Assembly: GCF_000010405.1 (NCBI RefSeq)
Contig: NC_009465.1
Coordinates: 1 to 64,000, forward strand
Reading direction: 5' to 3'
From: Candidatus Vesicomyosocius okutanii
GTDB taxonomy: Bacteria > Pseudomonadota > Gammaproteobacteria > PS1 > Pseudothioglobaceae
Length of the DNA stretch: 64,000 nt
Shown: one piece after another, positions 39,720 through 49,442 of the stretch
How positions within the stretch are numbered: position 1 is the first letter of the stretch
Layout of the letters: every line of letters starts with the position of its first letter
Translations under genes and position numbers: made by a program
Notes under the pieces: model-generated
The model's database searches: none
Told to the model about the DNA's origin: nothing
What the model saw: the letters and a program-made list of their open reading frames with translations, nothing else

Positions 39720-39797
39720 AAGTGCTAGTGTAGAATTTGAGCCTATTTTTTAATATAAAGAACTAGGTTGTTAATCTAAAAATATAGAGGACTATTA

Positions 39798-41216
39798 ATG
39801 AATTTAACAGAAAAGTATGATTTAGGTGTTGTTAAATGGTTTGCTATTATGGCAACTGTTTACCTAGTAATAGGAACACTGCTCGGTGTATACATTGCTT
39901 CTGAATTAGCTTTCCCATTTCTTAATGATTTAGGTACAGATTTACCTTATTTTCAATTTGGTCGATTAAGACCTTTGCACACTAATTCTGTGATTTTTGC
40001 TTTTGCTGGATCAGCACTAATGGCGTCAGCTTTTTATATTGTACAACGCACTAATCAAACCCGTCTTTGGTCTAATAAAATGGCTTGGTTTACATTTTGG
40101 TCATGGAATACTGTGATTGTTTTAGCGGTTATTACTCTACCTTTAGGTTTGACACAATCTAGGGAATATGCAGAGTTAGAATGGCCAATTGATATTTTGA
40201 TTACTTTAGCATGGGTTTCGTATCTATATAATTTTATTATGACTATTTATATTCGTAATCGTAATAAAGTACCACATGTTTATGTGGCTAATTGGTTCTT
40301 TATGGGTATGATGGTTATGGTTACTTATCTTCATGTGATTAACAATTTATCCATTCCAGTGAGTGCGTTTAAATCTTATTCAATCTTTTCTGGTGTACAG
40401 GACGCTATGATTCAGTGGTGGTGGGGTCATAATGCTGTTGGATTTTTCCTAACAGCAGGCTTTTTAGGTATTATGTATTATTTTGTGCCAAAACAAGCAC
40501 AGCGTCCAATATATTCTTATCGTTTATCGGTGATTCACTTTTGGGCATTGATGTTTGGTTATGTTTGGTTAGGTGCTCATCATCTACAATATACAGCATT
40601 ACCGGATTGGGCAGGTTCATTGGGTGCAACAATTTCATTAGCTATGATTATTCCATCATGGGGTGGTGCGCTTAATGGTATTTTAACGTTATCAGGTGCT
40701 TGGGATCGTTTACGTGAAGATTATATTCTACGTTTTTTGATTATGTCTTTAGCATTCTACGCCATGAGTACATTTGAAGGACCGGTTATGGCGGCGAAGA
40801 CAGTTAATGCCTTGTCACATTATACAGATTGGACGATTGGTCATGTACATTCTGGTGCATTAGGTTGGAATATTATGGTGGCAGCAGGTGCTATATATCA
40901 CATGATTGAGAAAATTTATAACGTTAAAATGTCACAAAAACTCTTAGGTATTCATTTTTGGATACATACGATTGGAACAGTGGTTTATATTGTAGCGATG
41001 TGGGTGTCAGGTATTATGCAAGGTCTTATGTGGAGAGCGTATGATGAATACGGAACATTGGCTTATACGTTTGCTGAGTCAGTATCAGCAATGCATCCTT
41101 ATTATGTTATGAGAGCTACAGGCGGCACATTGGTACTATTAGGCGCAATTATCATGTTAATTAATATTGTGACGACTATTCGTAGATCAGGTTCTGGTCA
41201 AATAGCTAATGTATAA
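39798..41216 (+). CDS. ccoN: cbb3-type cytochrome c oxidase subunit I
   Basis: CcoN is the catalytic subunit of the high-affinity cbb3 oxidase. The 472-residue protein has twelve membrane segments and the subfamily marks [42 protein letters not shown], the [12 protein letters not shown] histidines and the [15 protein letters not shown] motif. It begins the ccoNOQP operon downstream of a perfect FNR box, as expected for an oxidase used at low oxygen. Confidence 0.97.
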   Translation: MNLTEKYDLGVVKWFAIMATVYLVIGTLLGVYIASELAFPFLNDLGTDLPYFQFGRLRPLHTNSVIFAFAGSALMASAFYIVQRTNQTRLWSNKMAWFTFWSWNTVIVLAVITLPLGLTQSREYAELEWPIDILITLAWVSYLYNFIMTIYIRNRNKVPHVYVANWFFMGMMVMVTYLHVINNLSIPVSAFKSYSIFSGVQDAMIQWWWGHNAVGFFLTAGFLGIMYYFVPKQAQRPIYSYRLSVIHFWALMFGYVWLGAHHLQYTALPDWAGSLGATISLAMIIPSWGGALNGILTLSGAWDRLREDYILRFLIMSLAFYAMSTFEGPVMAAKTVNALSHYTDWTIGHVHSGALGWNIMVAAGAIYHMIEKIYNVKMSQKLLGIHFWIHTIGTVVYIVAMWVSGIMQGLMWRAYDEYGTLAYTFAESVSAMHPYYVMRATGGTLVLLGAIIMLINIVTTIRRSGSGQIANV

Positions 41217-41230
41217 AAAGGAAATGAACC

Positions 41231-41962
41231 ATGGTAAATAGAAACGTAAAAGAGAGTTTACAGGTTAAATTAGAGAAGAATATTTTTGGCATGTATTTGT
41301 TTATGGCTCTATCAGTATCATTAGCTGGTATTGTAGAAATTGTTCCTTTATTTACCAATCCTGAAGCGGTTAAGGACGAAGTGATTGTAGCTGATGGGAG
41401 TACAAAAAGTTTATTATGGCTTCGTTCTAAAGGTCAAAGTTTGTCTGATTGGAAGCCTGGTGATGGTGTAAGGCCTTTAACTGCTTTAGAATTAGCGGGT
41501 CGTGATATTTATCAGCGTGAAGGTTGTTATTTATGTCACTCACAAATGATACGTCCATTTAGAGATGAGAAAGAACGTTATGGCCATTTTTCTTTAGCGG
41601 TGGAGTCAATATATGATCACCCATTTCAGTGGGGATCTAAAAGAACAGGCCCTGATTTAGCGCGACTTGGTGGTAAATATTCTGATGAATGGCATATTTT
41701 GCATTTACGTCATCCACAAGCAGTTGTACCAGAATCAGTCATGCCAAAATATCGTTTTTTAGAAAATGCTTTGGTCGATGGTGATGTAATCTCTACACAC
41801 ATGAGCGGTTTATCTAAAGTTGGTGTGCCTTATACAAAGGAAGATATTGTACAAGCTCCAGCCTTCGTTAAGGGAAAGAATGAAATGGATGCAATGGTAG
41901 CTTATTTGCAATCATTAGGAAATATGATCAAATTTGAAGACGGCGTGACTTACAGAGAGTAA
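41231..41962 (+). CDS. ccoO: cbb3-type cytochrome c oxidase subunit II
   Basis: CcoO is the monoheme cytochrome c subunit. The 243-residue protein has one N-terminal membrane helix (about residues 18-40), the heme site CYLCH at residues 99-103 with [10 protein letters not shown] directly after it, and a distal methionine in [10 protein letters not shown]. It lies 14 bp after ccoN, and its stop overlaps the ccoQ ATG by one base. Confidence 0.97.
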   Translation: MVNRNVKESLQVKLEKNIFGMYLFMALSVSLAGIVEIVPLFTNPEAVKDEVIVADGSTKSLLWLRSKGQSLSDWKPGDGVRPLTALELAGRDIYQREGCYLCHSQMIRPFRDEKERYGHFSLAVESIYDHPFQWGSKRTGPDLARLGGKYSDEWHILHLRHPQAVVPESVMPKYRFLENALVDGDVISTHMSGLSKVGVPYTKEDIVQAPAFVKGKNEMDAMVAYLQSLGNMIKFEDGVTYRE

Positions 41963-42102
41963 TGACCTTGGTTGATAAATTTGGTGCTGTGATAGCAGTT
42001 GTTATATTTTTATTATTAGCAATTTCTTATTTTTACGCTTTTAGACCAAAAAATAAGAAAAAATTTGAAGCCTTGCGTAACTTTGTAAATGATAAAGATT
42101 GA
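41962..42102 (+). CDS. ccoQ: cbb3-type cytochrome c oxidase subunit CcoQ
   Basis: A 46-residue single-helix protein (helix at about residues 8-26) followed by a basic AFRPKNKKKFE tail, the standard CcoQ/FixQ layout. CcoQ stabilises the assembled complex. The ATG overlaps the ccoO stop (TAATG), and ccoP begins 6 bp after its stop, so the order ccoNOQP is complete. Confidence 0.88.
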   Translation: MTLVDKFGAVIAVVIFLLLAISYFYAFRPKNKKKFEALRNFVNDKD

Positions 42103-42108
42103 GTTAAG

Positions 42109-43023
42109 ATGGAAAAAACAATGAGTGAACAGAAAAATTCTTTCCCAGGTGAAAATAATACAGGGCATTTTTGGGATGAAGAAAATGATATTAGAGAGCT
42201 AAATAATCCCCCGCCAAGATGGTATATGTTGGCATTATATATGGGTACACTTGCTGTTATAGTTTATACGTTTTACTATCCAACTATTCCTTGGTTTGGT
42301 GAGCATAATAAAGGTTTTGCTAGTTGGACACAAATTAGTGAAATGAATGAAAGCGTTGCTAAATTAGAGATTTATCGTGAAGAAAGGTTTGCTGATATTG
42401 AGAAAGCTATTGCTGAAAAATCATTAGAAGAAATTGTACTTGATGATGAATTAAGAACTTATGCTATTAAAACGTCTAAAGTATTATTTGGTGATAATTG
42501 TTCGGCTTGTCATGGTGCTGCTGGTCAAGGTAATATAGGTTTTCCTGTTTTAGCTGATGATGATTGGTTGTATGGAGGAAAATTAGAACAAATTAGTACT
42601 AGTATTACAAGTGGACGAAAAGGAAGAATGCCAGCACGTATGTTGGGTATTTCAGATGCTGAGGCTAGTACGTTAGCTACTTTCTTGATTGAAATAGGTA
42701 AAGGTAAAAAAGGAAATTCTGATCTTGCTTCTAAAGCACTATATATGAATAAAGGTTGTATTGCTTGTCATGCTCCTAATATGAAGGGCAATCAATTGTT
42801 AGGTAGTGTTAATTTAAGCGACGGTATTTATCGTTTTAAAGCAGATGATCAACATGCGTCAATTGTACGTATAATTCTACACGGTGTAAATCAAGTAAAC
42901 GATCCATTAACACAAGACGCCGTTATGCCATCATTTGGCCATTCAAGTATTATCAATGCTTTGCAAATTAAAAAACTTGCTATTTATGTGCATCAATTAG
43001 GTGGTGGTGTTTCTGTTAAATAA
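42109..43023 (+). CDS. ccoP: cbb3-type cytochrome c oxidase diheme subunit III
   Basis: CcoP accepts electrons from soluble cytochrome c. The 304-residue protein has the N-terminal motif HFWDEENDIRELNNPPPRWY before a membrane helix (residues about 43-63), and two heme sites, CSACH at 131-135 and CIACH at 217-221, with distal methionines in GRMPAR and VMPSFG. An ATG four codons later (42121) is an alternative start. The last gene of the operon; no ccoGHIS accessory genes follow. Confidence 0.97.
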   Translation: MEKTMSEQKNSFPGENNTGHFWDEENDIRELNNPPPRWYMLALYMGTLAVIVYTFYYPTIPWFGEHNKGFASWTQISEMNESVAKLEIYREERFADIEKAIAEKSLEEIVLDDELRTYAIKTSKVLFGDNCSACHGAAGQGNIGFPVLADDDWLYGGKLEQISTSITSGRKGRMPARMLGISDAEASTLATFLIEIGKGKKGNSDLASKALYMNKGCIACHAPNMKGNQLLGSVNLSDGIYRFKADDQHASIVRIILHGVNQVNDPLTQDAVMPSFGHSSIINALQIKKLAIYVHQLGGGVSVK

Positions 43024-43119
43024 AATACTTAACAATCCTTTATACTATATTTCAAGGAACTAGTAATATTTTTTTATTTAAAAGCTAATTTTTTTTTAAA
43101 AATTTGTTATCTTTGTAGG

Positions 43120-43125
43120 TATAAT
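43120..43125 (+). promoter_or_regulatory. -10 element of tRNA-Thr
   Basis: TATAAT lies 12 bases upstream of the mature tRNA 5' end. No clear -35 element is visible in the A/T-rich stretch before it. Confidence 0.5.
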
Positions 43126-43137
43126 TCTATCTTCAAA

Positions 43138-43213
43138 GCCGAAGTAGCATAGTTGGTAGTGCAACTGATTTGTAATCAGTAGGTCGCCAGTTCGAGTCCG
43201 GCCTTCGGCACCA
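43138..43213 (+). tRNA. tRNA-Thr (anticodon TGT)
   Basis: The 76-base gene folds as a cloverleaf: acceptor GCCGAAG pairs with CTTCGGC, the D-loop has AGTTGGTAG, the anticodon stem CTGAT/ATCAG encloses TTTGTAA with anticodon TGT, and the T-arm has GTTCGAGTC. The CCA end is encoded (43211-43213). Confidence 0.97.
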
Positions 43214-43632
43214 TATTGACGAGTAGGACTTATAATATTGTCATAATCAGGGGTTGTATTTCTATTTTAAAATTGTGTATCCTATCCTCCTTATTTTTTG
43301 CTCTATATATAAGAACTCTCTAGGAGAAAAATATTTTTTAATTATTTTTAGATATAGTTATAACTATGATAGATAAGGTAAATTATATTGGATTGAAAGT
43401 GATGAGAGAGGTTATCCATGAATATTTTTATATTAATAATGGAATATGTGTAAACAGTCAAAAAAGAAAGTAAGATTAAATCTATTTATGAGAAATTAAG
43501 TTATATCACAATTAGAGTAATTTTATCAAAATCTAGACATTCTCTTTTACTACATATCAATATATCAATACTAGTTTTATTAGTAGTTGTATATAGACTT
43601 AAATTTAATTAATACCTAATCATATAGAAAGA
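43214..43632. other. Gene-free spacer between tRNA-Thr and lolA
   Basis: 419 bp, AT-rich, with no open frame or repeat of note on either strand. It separates the tRNA from the convergent broken lolA gene. Confidence 0.4.
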
Positions 43633-44201
43633 CTATTGTATATCAAACCCTGTTTTAAGGTTTAGTTCAAAAGCATTTGATTCAATATTTGGATTAATAA
43701 TTATTGAATCAAATGTTAGTAAAATTGTTTGATTTAGTTTATTATTAAGACTAATGGCTTTCAGCATGTTATCTTTTAGGCCAAAATTTAATTGGTTAGT
43801 TTGTTGAGTTTTATACCAATTAATTTTATCTTTTGTGTATATATATTGGGGTATATGATTGCTATCGATAGGTCGATTAATAAACCAATATAATGGAGTT
43901 TGTGTTAAGTTAGTTGTTGATATCAAATTAGCTTGTTCTAATTCAACATCAATTAGCCACAGTTTAGTATTATTTAACAGTAGTATTTGCTCATTTGGCA
44001 TTAGCTTATGCCAAGTTGTTGCGGACGTTTAAATAATAACGTGCCAGAAGATTTGGTTAATAGAGTACCTGTGTTGTTATAGGTATGTTGTGTAAAGTTA
44101 GCACTTAGGCGTTCAAATGAACCAAAAAAATTAGAGAAATCATAGTTACTATTGGCAAAACTAGAAAATACAAGCATTAAAGTACTTATAAATTTAGTCA
44201 T
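43633..44201 (-). pseudogene. lolA: Outer-membrane lipoprotein carrier LolA, split by a frameshift
   Basis: LolA ferries lipoproteins across the periplasm to LolB. Two frames together cover the family: 44201-44001 gives a signal peptide and FTQHTYNNTGTLLTKSSGTLLFKRPQQ, and 44001-43633 gives PNEQILLLNNTKLWLIDVELEQANL, as in LolA. Reading the second frame upstream gives TWHKLM, the expected link after RPQQ, so about one base is missing near 44015-44030. There is no long homopolymer there to suggest sequencing slippage. The joined protein would have about 189 residues, close to normal. It overlaps the ftsK stop by 8 bp. It may be a recent pseudogene, an error, or a recoded gene. Confidence 0.75.
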
Positions 44202-46470
44202 TAGTAGTTATAGGTATAGGTGCTAATACTTTGCGATTTCCAGCGCTATTCATACTGCTTACTATACCATTAGCTTCCATGTCTTCAATAATAAGTGCTG
44301 CACGGTTGTAACCAATTCGCATACGGCGTTGTAGGCTAGAAATTGAAGCACGCTGTGATAAAGTTACAATTTTCACAGCTTTATTATATAAAACATCAAG
44401 CTCACATGATATGTTTGATATTTTATTTAAGTCTTGTAGATTATTTGATTTACTATTAATATTAAGAATATCATCTAGATAATTAGTTTCATGGTTATCT
44501 TTTAAAAAATTAACCACGCGTTCAATCTCACCATCGTCAACAAAGGCACCATGTACGCGAATAAGGTGTGACATACCTGGTTTCATATATAACATATCAC
44601 CCATACCGAGTAATTGTTCAGCACCACTTTGGTCAAGAATGGTGCGTGAATCAACTTTTGAAGAGACTTTGAAAGCAATACGTGTGGGTATATTAGATTT
44701 GATTAGACCAGTAATAACATCTACACTTGGACGTTGTGTGGCAATAATAATGTGAATACCTGCAGCTCGTGATTTTTGTGCTAAACGTATAATAAGTGCC
44801 TCAACACGTTTAGCTTTGGTACGATCTTCTTGGGCTAGTGTGCCAAGCATATCAGCATATTCATCAATAACTATCATAATCATAGGTAATGCTTCTAACT
44901 CAGTTGTTGTTTTACTTTCATTAGTAGTATTTTGATTAAATAACGGATAAAATAAAGGTTCTTTCTTATTTTTAGATTTTTTTATCTTTTTATTAAAGCC
45001 TTCAATATGGCGCACTCCAAATTTAGCCAATAATGAATAACGACGTTCCATTTCATTAACACACCAGTACAAGGCAGAAGCTGCTTGGTTCATATCTGTT
45101 ACAACAGGTGTGAGCAAGTGTGGAATGCCAGCATAACAAGCTAGTTCAACAATTTTAGGGTCAATCATAATAATACGTACTTCTTCTGGTTTAGCTTTGA
45201 AGAGCACACTTAGGATCATTGTATTTAGTCCAATTGATTTGCCCATACCGGTTGCACCAGCAACGAGCAAGTGTGGCATTTTTGTTAGATTGGTAATAAT
45301 TGGAATACCGTTAATATCTTTACCTAGACCTAGGGTTAAGGCAGAGTCAGATTTAATAAAATTTTCAGAAGAAAAAATTTCTTTAAGATTGATGATTTCA
45401 CGTTGTGTATTTGGGATTTCTAAGCCAATAACAGGTTTTCCGGGGATAATATCAACAATACGTACACTTTTAACTAATAAAGCACGTGCTAAGTCTTTAT
45501 TAAGATTTATAATTTGACTAACTTTAATGCCAGGAGCAAGTGAAAGTTCAAATTGAGTGACGACAGGACCAGGGGTGACTGTGGTAACTAAAACATCAAA
45601 ACCAAAATCTTTAAGTTTTACTTCAACTTGGCGTGACATTTTTTCTAGTATTTCTTTAGAGTATCCAGTGGTGTTGATAGTTGGTTCATCAAGTAAGTCT
45701 ACATTTGGCAAACCAGTTATGGTTATCGTATTAAATAGATTAGAGGAAATAACTTTTTTAAAACTTTTATTTGGTTTTTCCTTGCTTCTTTTTATTTCGG
45801 TAAGTATGCTAGTTTTAGTACTTGATTGTTTAATGGGGGTAGAAACTTTTATAGTTTTAACTTGTGTTCTAATATAACGCATTTTTTTAAGAAGATTATT
45901 TAACATATTATTAGTAAAGGAGAAAATATTAATCCATGAAGAACTACTGACAATGCTAAAACTAATCATTATAATACTGAGATAAATAATTAGTGATGCA
46001 GAACCAAATAAAACATTAAAATAACGATGTATACTAATACCAATATAGCCACCAGATGCGCCTATATCTGTAAAGTTTTGAACTAAAAATGCAGCACTAA
46101 AAGTAATTAGTGTCATTAGTGAAATAAAACGAATAGCAATTGTTAAGTATTTTAACTTTTTCTGTTCAGTGTTTTTGTGGATTTTCCATCCTAACCATAT
46201 TAGTGAGACTGGTATTAAATAGGCACTATAACCTAAATTAGATAAAGAGATATCGCTTAAATATGCACCAAATACACCAGCAAGGTTAGCAACTGGTGCA
46301 ATTAGAGTAACGTTACCTGACCAAGGGTTTTCATTAGCAGAATAAGTCACTAATGCGGATAAAAAAATAAGACCTATGGTACTTAAAAAAATAAATAGTA
46401 TTTCACTAGCTATTTTAGTACGAGGTTTTTGTTGGTATCTTTTTGTACTTATTTTTTTATTCTTTTTCAA
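44194..46470 (-). CDS. ftsK: DNA translocase FtsK
   Basis: FtsK pumps DNA toward the dif site at the division septum and activates XerCD. The 758-residue protein has four or five N-terminal membrane helices (to about residue 170), a short low-complexity linker, the motor with Walker A GATGMGKSIG and Walker B PMIMIVIDEYADM, and the C-terminal gamma domain (IVTLSQRASISSLQRRMRIGYNRAA) that reads KOPS sites. The linker is much shorter than in E. coli FtsK (1329 residues), as in many other bacteria. lolA follows it, as in E. coli. Confidence 0.96.
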   Translation of the reverse strand: MKKNKKISTKRYQQKPRTKIASEILFIFLSTIGLIFLSALVTYSANENPWSGNVTLIAPVANLAGVFGAYLSDISLSNLGYSAYLIPVSLIWLGWKIHKNTEQKKLKYLTIAIRFISLMTLITFSAAFLVQNFTDIGASGGYIGISIHRYFNVLFGSASLIIYLSIIMISFSIVSSSSWINIFSFTNNMLNNLLKKMRYIRTQVKTIKVSTPIKQSSTKTSILTEIKRSKEKPNKSFKKVISSNLFNTITITGLPNVDLLDEPTINTTGYSKEILEKMSRQVEVKLKDFGFDVLVTTVTPGPVVTQFELSLAPGIKVSQIINLNKDLARALLVKSVRIVDIIPGKPVIGLEIPNTQREIINLKEIFSSENFIKSDSALTLGLGKDINGIPIITNLTKMPHLLVAGATGMGKSIGLNTMILSVLFKAKPEEVRIIMIDPKIVELACYAGIPHLLTPVVTDMNQAASALYWCVNEMERRYSLLAKFGVRHIEGFNKKIKKSKNKKEPLFYPLFNQNTTNESKTTTELEALPMIMIVIDEYADMLGTLAQEDRTKAKRVEALIIRLAQKSRAAGIHIIIATQRPSVDVITGLIKSNIPTRIAFKVSSKVDSRTILDQSGAEQLLGMGDMLYMKPGMSHLIRVHGAFVDDGEIERVVNFLKDNHETNYLDDILNINSKSNNLQDLNKISNISCELDVLYNKAVKIVTLSQRASISSLQRRMRIGYNRAALIIEDMEANGIVSSMNSAGNRKVLAPIPITTND

Positions 46471-46509
46471 GGTGGTTTATAATATCTCGAATGTATTCAT
46501 AAAGTATAA

Positions 46510-47461
<952 letters not shown>

Positions 47462-47463
<2 letters not shown>

Positions 47464-47477
47464 CCTTTTTAAAGGTT
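47462..47477. terminator. Short inverted repeat after trxB
   Basis: AACCTTT and AAAGGTT with a 2-base TT loop, beginning one base before the end of the trxB stop codon. The loop is too tight for all pairs to form and no U-run follows, so this is at best a weak terminator. Confidence 0.3.
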
Positions 47478-47512
47478 ATAATCTACTCTTTTATACCTGT
47501 AAAGAGTGTAAA

Positions 47513-47588
47513 GGCCACATAGCTCAGTTGGTAGAGCAAGGGACTGAAAATCCCTGTGTCCCTAGTTCAATTCTAGGTGTGGCCACCA
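47513..47588 (+). tRNA. tRNA-Phe (anticodon GAA)
   Basis: The 76-base gene has acceptor GGCCACA pairing with TGTGGCC, D-loop AGTTGGTAGAG, anticodon stem GGGAC/ATCCC region with the loop CTGAAAA (anticodon GAA), T-arm GTTCAATTC and encoded CCA. A TATAAT at 47477-47482 is the nearest -10-like element. Confidence 0.97.
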
Positions 47589-47770
47589 TGTTTATTTGAC
47601 TATATTAAGTATTTTTTTATTAAGACTAGTTAGAGAATTCTATTTTCGTAAAGTATTAATTTTGGTTGATCACGAAATTAAAGATTATTTTTTTGTTATA
47701 AGTAGATTGAAAGTTTAACAGTATTAGCAATTAGTATTATATTATTAATTGTTTTATGATATAATACTGT

Positions 47771-47819
47771 TATGTCGCCCTTAAGAAATACTCTCCTTAA
47801 GAGATAAGTTGGCGACATA
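47771..47819 (+). ncRNA. Candidate small structured RNA or regulatory hairpin
   Basis: TATGTCGCC at 47771-47779 is exactly complementary to GGCGACATA at 47811-47819. Inside, CTTA (47780-47783) can pair with TAAG (47805-47808) and CTCT with AGAG (47791-47803), giving an extended rod. A TATAAT (47760-47765) lies six bases upstream, so transcription could start at the foot of the stem. It is richer in G+C than its surroundings. It could be a small RNA, a remnant repeat or a terminator without U-run. Confidence 0.4.
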
Positions 47820-47834
47820 CTTCTATCGTTAGTT

Positions 47835-47866
47835 ATAATTTCATAATTTCATAATTTCATAATTTT
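47835..47866 (+). repeat. Four tandem copies of an 8-bp unit
   Basis: ATAATTTC is repeated at 47835-47842, 47843-47850 and 47851-47858, followed by ATAATTTT at 47859-47866. It lies 16 bp after the hairpin element. Probably a slippage product in non-coding DNA. Confidence 0.85.
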
Positions 47867-48070
47867 AAACTGGGTTATTCAGTAAAATTAATTTTTCTAA
47901 TGGAGTATATTCTTATTTGTAAGGTTCTTCAGAATCAATTTTTACAATGACTTTGTTTAATCAATCATAAAGGTTAATAATGTTATTTAACAGAGTTAAG
48001 TTACACAAAATACTATGTATATTGGATTATTCTTTTGTTGTATGTTACGTGACTTTTAATTAATTGTAAT

Positions 48071-49033
48071 TCATGATTTGTTAGCAAGAATTTGCATGAC
48101 TGCCATACGTATTGCAATACCATCAGTAACTTGTTGCAATATGATTGATTGATTGCCATCAGCTACAATTGAGTCAATTTCAACGCCACGATTAATTGGA
48201 CCTGGATGCATAACAATAGCATCTGATTTTGTTAGTGCTAGACGTTTTGGCGTGAGTCCAAAATTATTAAAGTATTCTTGTTCATTAGGGATATTAGCCT
48301 CAATCATACGTTCTTTTTGTAATCTTAATACTATCACTACATCGCAATCTTTAAGTCCTGGTTCAATATCATCAAAACAACTGACTTCTGAACAAGGTTC
48401 TGAATTGTATTGTAAGATTTTTGGAGCAATAAGACGGATATCAGTCGTTCCTAGAGTTTTAAGTGCTTGAATACCAGAGTGTGCCACACGTGAATGAATA
48501 ATATCACCTACAATAGCAACTGATAAGTTTTCAAATGTTTTTTTGTGTTGGCGAATACTTAGCATATCAAGTAGTGCTTGGGTTGGGTGAGCGTTAATAC
48601 CGTCACCTGCGTTTAGAATGGAGACACCTTCTAGGTATTTTGCTACATGGTGTGGTAAGCCATTTTGTTTGTGGCGAATTACAAACATGTCAATTTGCAT
48701 GGCTTTAAGTGTTCGCATGGTATCAAGTAAGTCTTCATTTTTTTTGAGTGCTGAGTTAGCAAGGTCAACGTTAATAACATTGGCACTACTTCTCATTGCA
48801 GCAATTTCAAATGTGTTGCGTGTTCGTGTTGATGGTTCAAAGAATAAATTAGCAATGGACATATCATCAAGTGCTTTGGATTTTTTTAAGTTGCCAGAGG
48901 TATCAATTAAGCTATCAGCCTTATCAAGAATATGAGTTAAATGTTGTTTGGAAAGACCCTCAAGTCCTAATAGATGAATTAATTTACCAGAGTCGTTTAG
49001 TTGAATATGGTTACTAATCAAATTTTTTTTCAT
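48071..49033 (-). CDS. pyrB: Aspartate carbamoyltransferase catalytic subunit
   Basis: PyrB joins carbamoyl phosphate and aspartate, the second pyrimidine step. The 320-residue protein has the carbamoyl-phosphate motif FFEPSTRTRNTFE near residues 65-77, the HPTQALLDM motif, and HPGPINRGVEI near the C-terminus. No regulatory pyrI is beside it; the form resembles the PyrB that in some bacteria pairs with a dihydroorotase-like PyrC'. It overlaps the ruvX 3' end by 20 bp, so it is read from the same leftward transcript. Confidence 0.96.
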   Translation of the reverse strand: MKKNLISNHIQLNDSGKLIHLLGLEGLSKQHLTHILDKADSLIDTSGNLKKSKALDDMSIANLFFEPSTRTRNTFEIAAMRSSANVINVDLANSALKKNEDLLDTMRTLKAMQIDMFVIRHKQNGLPHHVAKYLEGVSILNAGDGINAHPTQALLDMLSIRQHKKTFENLSVAIVGDIIHSRVAHSGIQALKTLGTTDIRLIAPKILQYNSEPCSEVSCFDDIEPGLKDCDVVIVLRLQKERMIEANIPNEQEYFNNFGLTPKRLALTKSDAIVMHPGPINRGVEIDSIVADGNQSIILQQVTDGIAIRMAVMQILANKS

Positions 49034-49442
49034 TGAGCCATGTTTGTAATATTAATTGTGATGATTGTTTGTCAACATTACCACGTTGTGCATTGTGATG
49101 ATGATGATTGTATTTTAGAAGTTTTTTTGCTTCATTTGAGGATAAATATTCATCAATAAATTCGACTTCAATTTGGTAACGATTTTTTAATTTTTTTCCG
49201 AATGATTTGGCAATAAAAGTCATTATCTGTTCTTTTCCTTGTTTGTCAAATGGTAATCCAACAATAAATAGCTTAATATTATGACTATTAATAACTTCAT
49301 CAAGTTCGACCCAATTAGTTGAATTGTCTTTATGATGTTTAATTACCGCAATACCTGTTGCTCGCATGGTTAAACTATTGGCTATTGCAACACCAGTTCT
49401 CTTAGTGCCAATATCAAATCCTAAATAAGTATTAATATTCAC
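49014..49442 (-). CDS. ruvX: RuvX (YqgF) family nuclease
   Basis: RuvX/YqgF has an RNase H-like fold and takes part in 16S rRNA 5' end processing, and was first proposed as a Holliday junction resolvase. The 142-residue protein has GFDIGTKRTGVAIAN at residues 8-22, IVGLPFDKQGKE, and the acidic VEFIDEYLSSNEAKKLL that completes the active site. It starts just after the broken mltB remnant and overlaps pyrB by 20 bp; the ruvX-pyrB pairing is common in gammaproteobacteria. Confidence 0.93.
   Translation of the reverse strand: MNINTYLGFDIGTKRTGVAIANSLTMRATGIAVIKHHKDNSTNWVELDEVINSHNIKLFIVGLPFDKQGKEQIMTFIAKSFGKKLKNRYQIEVEFIDEYLSSNEAKKLLKYNHHHHNAQRGNVDKQSSQLILQTWLNEKKFD

Larger units (their letters stand above)
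47589..48070. other. Gene-free spacer with a strong hairpin and tandem repeat
   Basis: 482 bp between tRNA-Phe and the 3' end of pyrB. No protein-coding frame is credible. It contains a TATAAT element, a 49-base inverted-repeat structure (47771-47819) and four copies of an 8-bp unit (47835-47866), described separately. Confidence 0.5.
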
